Below are positions 25,790 to 32,632 of a stretch of 64,000 nt of DNA, in pieces (within the stretch, counting starts at the first letter, position 1; each line of letters begins with the position of its first letter). The translations under genes and the position numbers were made by a program. The stretch lies in the NCBI RefSeq assembly GCF_030816235.1, contig NZ_JAUSXT010000001.1:930001-994000 (forward strand), in the 5' to 3' direction. This DNA is from Microbacterium sp. W4I4 (lineage in GTDB: Bacteria > Actinomycetota > Actinomycetes > Actinomycetales > Microbacteriaceae). The notes under the pieces were generated by a model. The model was given only the letters and a program-made list of their open reading frames with translations, made no database searches and was not told where the DNA came from.

Positions 25790-26387
25790 GTGGAATGGGA
25801 GCACCTCTTCGAAGACCTCGAGGGTCAGCTCGCTGCGGAGTGGGAGTCCGAGCGAGCGGCGCTGGATGCCGAGTCCGAGCGCCTGCGCATCTCGAAGCTG
25901 ACCCTGCATGAGCGCTTGCGCACCATGGCGGCCGACACCCCTCGACTGCTGCTCGAGCTCGTCGGCGGGGAGCGCTGGGACACGACGCTGCGCGCCATCG
26001 GGCGCCGACTGGGTCGGCGTTCAGGCGGACGGGGACGCGCGGATGCGGGTGGTGCCCCTGACGGCGGTGGAGGCGATCGGCGCCGACCACGGCACCCTTC
26101 TCGCCGGGCTCGCATCGGATGCCGCCCCGGCGGGGCTGCGTGAGCGGATGACGTTCGGCTTCGTGCTGCGCGATCTCGCCCGCCGGCGCACGCCTGTGAC
26201 GATCGCCCGGCACGGCTCGGATCCTCAGCACGGCACGATCGACCGGGCCGGCGCCGATCACCTGGATCTCGCCCTGCACGATCCGCACGAGCCCCGTCGG
26301 GCGCGGGCGGTGCGCGGCTTCCGCCTCGTCTCCTTCACGGCCGTCACCTGGGTGCGCATCGAGGACGGCACGTCCAGCGCGCTCTGA
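25790..26387 (+). pseudogene. Conserved actinobacterial protein with a +1 frameshift, function unknown
   Basis: Two overlapping frames make one protein of about 198 residues. The first starts EWEHLFEDLEGQLAAEWESE, a charged coiled-coil N-terminus. At the GGG run at 26000-26002 the sequence must lose one G to continue as TTLRAIGADWVGVQ into a second frame that ends SFTAVTWVRIEDG. The second half has repeated short beta-type motifs (GTIDRAGADHLDLALHD) like a small barrel. I do not recognise a named family, though similar proteins seem common in Microbacteriaceae. TACCCT seven bases before the GTG sets the start. Whether the lesion is real or a sequencing error is open. Confidence 0.65.
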
Positions 26388-26415
26388 GAGAGATGACGAG
26401 TGCCCAGCGGGGGTC

Positions 26416-26694
26416 TCAGTCCCGTCGATACGGTGTGGTGCCCCACAGCTCTGGGAAGCTGGCCTCGTTCGCCTGCCGCCACAGTGCCATGCGCCTGGCC
26501 TCCTCGGACTGCTCCGAGAGGTACTCGGCGAGGCTGGACTCCTCGACGCGCCAGCGCGCCGGCGACCCGAGCTGCGACCCGCGCAGGCGTCCGTGCTGCA
26601 CGAGGTCGATGACTTCATCGACTTCGATGCAGAGAAGCTCGGCGACCTGCGCGGGTGCGAGGAAGCGCGGAGCCGACTCGGATGGTTCGGGCAT
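26416..26694 (-). CDS. Excisionase-type helix-turn-helix protein
   Basis: This 92-residue protein has a single winged-helix domain of the HTH_17/excisionase class (FLAPAQVAELLCIEVDEVIDLVQHGRLRGSQLG), then an E/A-rich helix and a short tail. Such proteins bind DNA; in actinobacteria stand-alone versions near the secA/Rv3235 region are common and have no proven role. No phage or integrase gene is nearby, so it is probably not an excisionase. GACAAT six bases upstream of the ATG suggests a leaderless start. It is divergent from the SAF-domain gene. Confidence 0.75.
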   Translation of the reverse strand: MPEPSESAPRFLAPAQVAELLCIEVDEVIDLVQHGRLRGSQLGSPARWRVEESSLAEYLSEQSEEARRMALWRQANEASFPELWGTTPYRRD

Positions 26695-26700
26695 GTCCTC

Positions 26701-26706
26701 ATTGTC
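26701..26706 (-). promoter_or_regulatory. Likely leaderless -10 of the HTH gene
   Basis: GACAAT (minus strand), GAGGAC, then the ATG at 26694. The first base departs from the TANNNT consensus. Confidence 0.45.
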
Positions 26707-26743
26707 CCCTGCCGGAGGCTTCGTTTCCGCTGAGAATCAGCCC

Positions 26744-26785
26744 TGTGGATAACTTTCTCGGGACATCCTCGGAATCTGTGACCAT
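26744..26785 (+). promoter_or_regulatory. Second 12-mer TGTGGATAACTT plus leaderless -10
   Basis: The 12-mer at 26744-26755 begins 36 bases before GACCAT (26780-26785), which is six bases before the ATG at 26792. This geometry is identical to the promoter at 25741-25782. Confidence 0.55.
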
Positions 26786-26791
26786 TGCAGC

Positions 26792-27406
26792 ATGATGCAC
26801 GCACGTGCCCGCCGTCCCTTCTTCGGCGATCTCCGCTTCCTGGTCGGCCTCGCGCTGGTCGTCGTCTCGATCGCCGGCGTCTGGCTGCTGGTCTCCTCTT
26901 CGCGTCAGACGACCCCGCTCCTTCAGGCGACGCGCACGATCCTTCCCGGCGAGGTCATCGATTCGGCGGACTTCCAGATCGTCGAGGTGGGGCTCGGAAC
27001 TCTCACCGGTGCGTACCTGGCGCCGCAGGATGTCGACCCGCACTCGATCGCCACGAGGACGCTCCCGAAGGGCGAGCTCGTGCCGCTGTCGGCCATCGGC
27101 GATCAGGACGACTCCCGCACCACGACGGTCGTGGTCAGCAGCACCGTCCTGCCCGAGGGGGTGCGGGCGGGGACGGTCGTCGAACTGTGGCATTCGCCGC
27201 TGCTCGAGGACGGGAAGACCCTCGATGCGCCACGGGTCCTGGTCGGCGACGCGGTCGTGGCCGCCGTGGCCGAAGCAGACGGCATGCTCAGCCAGAGCCG
27301 CACGGACGTGGAGGTCGTCATCGACCGCTCCGAGGTCGCGGACGTGCTCGCCGCGATCGCGAGCGGTTCGGTCGTCTCGATCATCCCCGCAGGGGCGGGC
27401 TCATGA
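26792..27406 (+). CDS. SAF-domain (CpaB/RcpC-like) membrane-anchored protein
   Basis: This 204-residue protein has one N-terminal transmembrane segment (FLVGLALVVVSIAGVWLLV, about 14-32), then a SAF domain (TRTILPGEVIDSADF...TRTLPKGELVPLSAI) and a C-terminal beta-rich part. SAF/CpaB proteins normally contribute to Flp pilus assembly by binding cell-wall sugars. Here the only pilus-like partner is the overlapping downstream MinD/CpaE-like gene (ATGA); no prepilin, TadA ATPase or TadB/C gene is in the window. The function may therefore be a cell-envelope role unrelated to pili. Confidence 0.75.
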   Translation: MMHARARRPFFGDLRFLVGLALVVVSIAGVWLLVSSSRQTTPLLQATRTILPGEVIDSADFQIVEVGLGTLTGAYLAPQDVDPHSIATRTLPKGELVPLSAIGDQDDSRTTTVVVSSTVLPEGVRAGTVVELWHSPLLEDGKTLDAPRVLVGDAVVAAVAEADGMLSQSRTDVEVVIDRSEVADVLAAIASGSVVSIIPAGAGS

Positions 27407-28608
27407 CCTCCGTCGTGATCGTCGCCCCTGGCGAGGACGCCGCGATGATGGCATCCGATCTCGAACTCGAAGGCGTCGACGTCCGCCGAATCGATCCTTC
27501 CGGGCTGCGCGATGTCGCGCTGGCGGAGGTGGATGCGCTTCTGATCGCAATGACTCGCGGAGCGCTCACCCCCGATCTGGTGAGCTCGTGCGATCGTGCC
27601 GGGGTGCGGATCCTCCCCATCGGGGATGCCGATTCCCGGATCGTCTCGCGATTCGGGCTGGGTGCGCCCCTCCCCTACGACACTCCCGCGTGGCGGATCG
27701 TCCAGCTGCTGGCATCGGCGCCCGAGATCTCGGATGCCGCCCCGCAGCGGCCCTCCCGTGTGCTCGCCGTCTGGGGAGCGCACGGGGCGCCCGGCCGCTC
27801 CACCGTGGCGATCCAGCTGGCCGTGGAGCTGTCCCGGGCGGGCCGACGCACGGCGCTGGTGGATGCCGACAGCGTGGCCCCGTCCATCGCCCTGCAGCTC
27901 GGCCTGGGCGACGACGCACCCGGGCTCGCCGCCGCCTGCCGGCGCGCGGAGCTCGGCACCCTGGACGCTGCCGAACTGTCGCGTCTGTCCTCACCGGTGG
28001 AGACGTCCGGCGGGACCCTCGAGGTCCTCGGCGGCTTGAACCGACCCGGCAGATGGCCCGAGCTCGGTGCAGCACGAGTGCGCACGACGCTCGCCGCATG
28101 CCGCACCTGGGTCGACGAGACCGTCGTGGACGTGTCCGCCGAGTTCGAGGAGGACGACGACCCCCTCGACCCGGGAGCGCCGGCCAGGCACGCGGCGACC
28201 GCGTCAGCCCTGATGGAAGCGGATGCCGTGGTGGCGGTGCTCTCCGCCGATCCTCTGGGTGTCAGCCGCTTCGTCCGCGGTTACGCCGAGCTGAAGCACC
28301 TCGTGAGCGGCACGCCGATCACCGTGGTCGCGAATCGCGTGCGTCCCGGACCGCTCGGCATCGATGCACGCGGCCAGGTCCGCCGCACACTCGACCGGTT
28401 CGCGGGGATCGAGGACGTGTCGTTCCTGCCCGAGGACCAGCGCGCCGCGGATGCAGCGGCGCTGCATGCCAGGGCGATCGCCGATGTGTCGCCGCGATCG
28501 CCGCTGGTGTCGGCCGTGCGTCGCGTGGCCTCAGGTCTGCGGCCACGCGACGAAGTCACTGCCGGTAACTCGCGAGGAAGTTCCCGAGCCGCTCGACGGC
28601 TTCGCTGA
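27403..28608 (+). CDS. CpaE/MinD-like P-loop ATPase with atypical Walker A
   Basis: This 401-residue protein has an N-terminal receiver-like half (about 1-110) and a C-terminal ParA/MinD ATPase half: WGAHGAPGRSTVAIQLAVELS (Walker A), LVDADSVAPSIALQLGLG (switch region) and TPITVVANRVRPG. The deviant Walker A reads GAPGRST, lacking the usual first Lys (KGGxGKT) and carrying Arg where the nucleotide-binding Lys is expected, so ATP hydrolysis may be weak. The layout is that of CpaE, which localises pilus machinery. Its ATG overlaps the SAF gene's stop. The last 53 bases overlap the convergent aminotransferase gene, an unusually long overlap that suggests a C-terminal extension. Confidence 0.75.
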   Translation: MTSVVIVAPGEDAAMMASDLELEGVDVRRIDPSGLRDVALAEVDALLIAMTRGALTPDLVSSCDRAGVRILPIGDADSRIVSRFGLGAPLPYDTPAWRIVQLLASAPEISDAAPQRPSRVLAVWGAHGAPGRSTVAIQLAVELSRAGRRTALVDADSVAPSIALQLGLGDDAPGLAAACRRAELGTLDAAELSRLSSPVETSGGTLEVLGGLNRPGRWPELGAARVRTTLAACRTWVDETVVDVSAEFEEDDDPLDPGAPARHAATASALMEADAVVAVLSADPLGVSRFVRGYAELKHLVSGTPITVVANRVRPGPLGIDARGQVRRTLDRFAGIEDVSFLPEDQRAADAAALHARAIADVSPRSPLVSAVRRVASGLRPRDEVTAGNSRGSSRAARRLR

Positions 28609-29779
28609 GGACTCGGGGCTCGGGCAGGGTGACGACGCGCAGATGGTCGGGGTTCGGCCAGTTGAAGCCGGTGCCCTGCACCATCAGGATCTTCTCGGAC
28701 ACCAGGAGGTCGTAGACGAGCTTCGCGTCGTCGCGGATCTCGTGCACGTTCGGGTCCAGCCTCGGGAACGCGTACAGCGCGCCTTCCGGCTTCACGCAGC
28801 TCACCCCGGGAATCGCCTCCAGCCCGCGCCACGCGATGTCACGCTGCTCGTGGAGACGTCCGGACGGCGCGATGAGCGCATCGATCGACTGCACCCCGCC
28901 GAGGGCCGCCTGCACGGCGTGCTGGGCGGGGACGTTCGGGCACAGCCGTGTCGAGGCGAGCAGGGTGATGCCCTCCAGGAAGCCGTGCGCATGGGACTTC
29001 GGCCCGGTGATCACGACCCAGCCCGAGCGGAATCCGGCGACGCGGTAGGTCTTGGACAGGCCGTTGAAGGTCAGACACAGCAGATCGGGCGCAAGCGTCG
29101 CGGTGGGGATGTGCTTCGCATCGTCGAAGAGGATCCGGTCGTAGATCTCATCCGAGAGCAGCAGCAGCTGATTCTCTCGCGCGATCTGCACCAGCCCTTC
29201 CAGCACCTCGCGCGAGTACACCGCGCCGGTGGGATTGTTCGGGTTGATGATGACGATCGCCTTCGTCTGGGGCGTCACCTTCGCGCGGATGTCCTCGAGG
29301 TCCGGCTGCCAGCCGTTGTCCTCGTCGCACAGGTAGTGCACCGGGGTGCCACCGGCGAGGGAGGTCATCGCCGTCCACAGCGGGTAGTCCGGCGCGGGGA
29401 TCAGGACCTCGTCGCCCTCGTCGAGCAGCGCCTGCATGACCATCGTGATCAGCTCCGACACGCCGTTGCCGAGATAGACGTCATCGGGGTCGAAGCGGGG
29501 GAAATCCGGGATCTCCTCGTAACGGCTCACCACGGCGCGACGCGCGGAGATGATGCCCTTGCTGTCGCTGTAGCCGTGCGCGGTCGGCAGCGCGGCGAGC
29601 ATGTCGCGCACGATCTGGTGCGGTGCTTCGAAGCCGAAGGTGGCGGGATTGCCGGTGTTCAGCTTGAGGATCTGATGTCCTTCGGCCTCCAGGCGCGCGG
29701 CCTCGACCAGTGCCTTGCCCCTGATCTCGTAGAGAACGTTCTTGAGCTTGGACGACTGGTCCAGTGTGCGCCTGGTCAT
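28556..29779 (-). CDS. Alanine-type PLP-dependent aminotransferase
   Basis: This 407-residue class I aminotransferase closely resembles AlaA/AlaT (pyruvate-utilising alanine transaminases): KLNTGNPATFGFEAP, LGNGVSELITM, APDYPLWTA, INPNNPTGAVY with the cofactor-contacting Asn, LLSDEIYDRILFD, and FNGLSKTYRVAGFRSGW containing the PLP lysine. It links alanine and glutamate with pyruvate and 2-oxoglutarate. TATCCT six bases before the ATG at 29779 sets a leaderless start; an in-frame upstream ATG would remove that promoter. It is not part of the FdrA cluster, since the GntR gene begins its own unit. Confidence 0.88.
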   Translation of the reverse strand: MTRRTLDQSSKLKNVLYEIRGKALVEAARLEAEGHQILKLNTGNPATFGFEAPHQIVRDMLAALPTAHGYSDSKGIISARRAVVSRYEEIPDFPRFDPDDVYLGNGVSELITMVMQALLDEGDEVLIPAPDYPLWTAMTSLAGGTPVHYLCDEDNGWQPDLEDIRAKVTPQTKAIVIINPNNPTGAVYSREVLEGLVQIARENQLLLLSDEIYDRILFDDAKHIPTATLAPDLLCLTFNGLSKTYRVAGFRSGWVVITGPKSHAHGFLEGITLLASTRLCPNVPAQHAVQAALGGVQSIDALIAPSGRLHEQRDIAWRGLEAIPGVSCVKPEGALYAFPRLDPNVHEIRDDAKLVYDLLVSEKILMVQGTGFNWPNPDHLRVVTLPEPRVLSEAVERLGNFLASYRQ

Positions 29780-29785
29780 CCGCCC

Positions 29786-29791
29786 AGGATA
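29786..29791 (-). promoter_or_regulatory. Leaderless -10 of the aminotransferase
   Basis: TATCCT (minus strand), GGGCGG, then the ATG at 29779. Confidence 0.65.
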
Positions 29792-29832
29792 CCGGGGCAC
29801 GGGCAGCGCACGACGACGCCGCGGGCAGGAGC

Positions 29833-30507
29833 TCAGGTCGCGGCGGCCCGCGATGCCACCGGTCGCAGACTCACGGCGTGCGCAAGGCGCTCCTGACGAC
29901 TGCTCTCGACATGCGCCCGTGCCAACGCGCTCGCCCGATCGCCGTCGCGATCGCGAACGGCCTCGTAAAGCGCGACGTGCTCGTCAGCGATGTGCTCCAG
30001 GTCGTCGTGCTGGACCAGCGACCAGCGCAGTCGACTGCGAATGCTGCCCATCAGGTCACCGAGCAGACGATTGTCGGCCAGCTGCACCGCGACCTCGTGG
30101 AAGTCGGCCGCCGCGCGGCGCGAGGTCACGCTGTCCTCGAGGCGTGCGCTCGCCTGCTCGGCATCCAGGACGTCCTTGAGCCGCTGGAGATCCTCGCGCC
30201 GATGACGCTCCGCGGCAAGTCGGAAGGCCATCGGTTCGAGGACCTCCCTGACCTCGTCGAGATCGGCGAGGTCGGCTGCGGTGAACTCGCGGACGATCGC
30301 CCAGGTACGCGGGCGCAGCTCGACGAGGCCTTCGCCGTCGAGGAGCTTCAGCGCGTCGCGGACCGGCACACGGCTGACGCCGAACTCGGTGGCGAGATCG
30401 CGCTCGGTGAGCTTGCTGCCGGGCGGGCGCTCGCCGTCGAGGATCGAGTCGCGCAGCCATGTGGCGACCCGACTCGATTCCAGTTCGCGTTCTTCTGCTC
30501 CGGTCAC
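29833..30507 (-). CDS. GntR/FCD-family transcriptional regulator
   Basis: This 224-residue regulator has an N-terminal winged helix (LTERDLATEFGVSRVPVRDALKLLDGEGLVEL) and an all-helical FCD ligand domain with the metal-site histidines spread through its C-terminal two thirds. FCD regulators sense small carboxylates or catabolic intermediates. The gene is 34 bases downstream of carbamate kinase on the same strand. Three TGGTATNCCA operators of the FCD-GntR type lie in the divergent promoter region of the cluster, so it is the likely repressor. The GTG start at 30507 has a poor ribosome site; GAAGAT six bases upstream may be a leaderless box. Confidence 0.85.
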   Translation of the reverse strand: MTGAEERELESSRVATWLRDSILDGERPPGSKLTERDLATEFGVSRVPVRDALKLLDGEGLVELRPRTWAIVREFTAADLADLDEVREVLEPMAFRLAAERHRREDLQRLKDVLDAEQASARLEDSVTSRRAAADFHEVAVQLADNRLLGDLMGSIRSRLRWSLVQHDDLEHIADEHVALYEAVRDRDGDRASALARAHVESSRQERLAHAVSLRPVASRAAAT

Positions 30508-30541
30508 AGGATCATCTTCGCATCTCGGCCGTGCTCGCCGG

Positions 30542-31540
30542 TCACGCCTTCTTGGCGAGCGCCTTCTCCGCCGGTGCCTTCTCGGCCGGAGCCTTCTCGA
30601 CCGGAGCCTTCTCCACCCAGCGGATGCCCTCCGCCAGCGTCGGCACGATCTCGGTGCCGATCTTGCGGGCGAGCAGGTCGTCGAGCCGGTCCAGCGGTCC
30701 GATGAGCGTGCGCCCTCCTGCGCGTGCCACGCGGATCGCCGCGTCGATCTTGGGCTGCATGGACCCCTCGGCGAACTTCATCGCGGCGACGGCGTCCGCC
30801 GAGGCCGTGTGGATGTCGCGCTGCTCGGGCGTGCCCCAGTTCTCGCTGACGTAGTCGCCGTCGGTGAGCATGATCAGCGTGTCGGCGCCGATGTCAGCGG
30901 CGAGCGCTGCGGAGGCGAGGTCCTTGTCGACGACGGCCTGGACGCCGATGTGGCGGCCCTGCGAGTCGGCGCGCACGGGCACGCCGCCGCCGCCGACGCA
31001 GACTGCGAGGCTGCCCGCTTCGAGCAGGCGGCGGATCAGCGGCGCCTGGACGATGGCGACGGGGTTCGGCGAGGGCACGACGCGGCGGAACGCCTCGCCA
31101 TCCTTCGCGATGGTCCATCGGTACTCGGCGGCGGCCTCGGCTGCGTCGTGCGCGGAGTACTGGGGCCCGATGAGCTTGGTGGGGCGGTCGAAGGCCGGGT
31201 CGGACTCGTCGACGACCGTGGTGGTGATGATCCCGGCCACCTCGCGCTCGCCGCCCAGGGCGTTCGAGAGCTCCTGCTGCACGACGTAGCCGATCATTCC
31301 CTGCGTCTCGGCACCGAGGATGTCGAGGGGGTAGGCCGCGACGTCCTGGTAGGCGAGGTTCTGCAGTGCGAGCAGGCCGACCTGCGGCCCGTTGCCGTGC
31401 GTGATGACCATCTCGTTGTCGCGTGCGAGCGATGCCAGCGCGATACAGGCCGAGCGGACGTTGCTCCGCAGGTACTCGGCGGTCATCGGCTCGCCACGAC
31501 GTGCGAGGGCGTTGCCTCCCAGTGCCACTACGACGCGCAT
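30542..31540 (-). CDS. arcC: Carbamate kinase with repetitive C-terminal tail
   Basis: This 332-residue amino-acid-kinase-fold enzyme (ALGGNALARRGEPMTAEYLRSNV; ITHGNGPQVGLLALQN; LMLTDGDYVSENWG; FAEGSMQPKIDAA) interconverts carbamoyl phosphate plus ADP with carbamate plus ATP. The kinase core ends near residue 305; the last 24 residues are an added tail of VEKAP/AEKAP repeats encoded by 15-base direct repeats at about 30545-30615. In this cluster it should run toward ATP synthesis, using carbamoyl phosphate from the FdrA-type carbamoyltransferase, as AllK does in E. coli. It is divergent from that operon and upstream of the GntR gene. Confidence 0.92.
   Translation of the reverse strand: MRVVVALGGNALARRGEPMTAEYLRSNVRSACIALASLARDNEMVITHGNGPQVGLLALQNLAYQDVAAYPLDILGAETQGMIGYVVQQELSNALGGEREVAGIITTTVVDESDPAFDRPTKLIGPQYSAHDAAEAAAEYRWTIAKDGEAFRRVVPSPNPVAIVQAPLIRRLLEAGSLAVCVGGGGVPVRADSQGRHIGVQAVVDKDLASAALAADIGADTLIMLTDGDYVSENWGTPEQRDIHTASADAVAAMKFAEGSMQPKIDAAIRVARAGGRTLIGPLDRLDDLLARKIGTEIVPTLAEGIRWVEKAPVEKAPAEKAPAEKALAKKA
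30545..30615 (-). repeat. 15-base tandem repeats encoding EKAP tail
   Basis: About four to five copies of GAGAAGGCNCCGGNN in tandem encode the VEKAP/AEKAP tail of carbamate kinase. Confidence 0.8.
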
Positions 31541-31565
31541 GTTCTCTCCCTTGTTGAAACCGTTC

Positions 31566-31615
31566 TGGTATGCCAGATTAGTAAATGGTATTCCATTTCT
31601 TTAAATGGTATACCT
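31566..31615. promoter_or_regulatory. Three phased GntR operators between carbamate kinase and the FdrA operon
   Basis: TGGTATGCCA (31566-31575), TGGTATTCCA (31586-31595) and TGGTATACCT (31606-31615) start exactly 20 bases apart, two helical turns. The consensus TGGTATACCA is a palindrome of the kind bound by FCD-type GntR proteins. The sites cover AT-rich candidate -10 elements for both divergent transcripts. Confidence 0.8.
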
Positions 31616-31633
31616 AGATGCAACACATTCACA

Positions 31634-31672
31634 GCATCCGCATCTCGGCCACCACACCGGGTGCGCGGATGC
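31634..31672 (+). other. Leader hairpin upstream of the DUF2877 gene
   Basis: GCATCCGC (31634-31641) pairs with GCGGATGC (31665-31672) just before the ribosome site. It may affect translation of the first operon gene. Confidence 0.35.
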
Positions 31673-31687
31673 CACGGAGAGAAGACG

Positions 31688-32632
31688 ATGACCCCCGTCG
31701 CACCCCTCGTCGCGTTTCGCGCGACCACCTGGGATGCTGCGCTTGAGGAGACGCTCTCACGCGCCGCTGAGCACAGGCGGGTGTCCGGCGTTCCCGCGAT
31801 CGTGCATTCGGTCCACCAGCGCGTCCTCAACATCCTGGTCGACGGTGCACTGATCGCCGTCGCGCATGACGACCTCGACGACGCCCCGTCGACGATCCGC
31901 ACCGAAGTCTCGAACTGGGCCGCTCGGGGCGTCGCGCAGGGCGCCCCGGTGCACATCGACGCCACGGGCATCCGGATCCCCGCGGCCGACGGCACGACCA
32001 TCGCGATCGACCTCTCCCCCGACGCGGCATGGACGCCGGCACCGGTCGACCTCTCCGCACTCACCGTCGACGACATCGACGCAGCGCTGCACATCCTCTC
32101 CGACTTCACGGCCCCCCAGGCGATGACCGACTTCGGCCGCGCCGCGGCCGCGCCGATCGCCGAGCGGCTCGACGCCCTCCGCCATGCGCTGCTGGCCGGT
32201 CCGCCCGCCCCCATCACCGCGGCGAGCGAACGGCTGATCGGACTCGGCGAGGGACTCACCCCGACCGGTGACGACATCCTCACCGGATTCGCCTTCCTCG
32301 CCGCCCAGCCGGGCATGCATGGCGCGGGACGCCTCACCGCGATCGAGGACGCCGTGCGCGGGGCTGACGATCTGACCGGCCTGCTCAGCCTCACCACCAT
32401 GCGCCACGCGCTGCGGGGCCGCGGGCGGCAGTGCCTGCACGATCTCGCGGCGGCCGTCGAAGCCGGCGACGCGCAGTGGCTGCGCACCGCGGCAGCGCTC
32501 ATCCAGAACATCGGGCACACCTCGGGCGCCGACATCCTCACCGGTGTGCGCATCGCCCTCGAAATCGAGTGCGCGCTGCGCGCGGCTCCGGACACGACCA
32601 CCCCCCATCTCATCGACGAGAAGGAAAACTGA
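31688..32632 (+). CDS. DUF2877 protein, AllH/YlbF-like
   Basis: This 314-residue protein of the DUF2877 family (E. coli YlbF, renamed AllH) has the two family hallmarks GLGEGLTPTGDDILTGFAFL (about 178-197) and NIGHTSGADILTGV near the C-terminus. In E. coli AllF (FdrA), AllG (YlbE) and AllH (YlbF) together act as oxamate carbamoyltransferase. The ATG at 31688 follows GGAGAGAAG. It is first in the operon, and its TGA overlaps the next ATG (TGATG). The AllH role is inferred from family and from FdrA and DUF1116 in the same operon. Confidence 0.82.
   Translation: MTPVAPLVAFRATTWDAALEETLSRAAEHRRVSGVPAIVHSVHQRVLNILVDGALIAVAHDDLDDAPSTIRTEVSNWAARGVAQGAPVHIDATGIRIPAADGTTIAIDLSPDAAWTPAPVDLSALTVDDIDAALHILSDFTAPQAMTDFGRAAAAPIAERLDALRHALLAGPPAPITAASERLIGLGEGLTPTGDDILTGFAFLAAQPGMHGAGRLTAIEDAVRGADDLTGLLSLTTMRHALRGRGRQCLHDLAAAVEAGDAQWLRTAAALIQNIGHTSGADILTGVRIALEIECALRAAPDTTTPHLIDEKEN

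Noticed and set aside
26416..26694. Phage excisionase marking a prophage
   Set aside because: No integrase, structural phage genes or attachment repeats are nearby; the gene lies among housekeeping genes.
25741..26752. Replication origin suggested by two perfect DnaA boxes
   Set aside because: Only two boxes about 1 kb apart, no AT-rich unwinding region and no dnaA, dnaN or gyr genes; their fixed spacing to -10 boxes fits promoters better.
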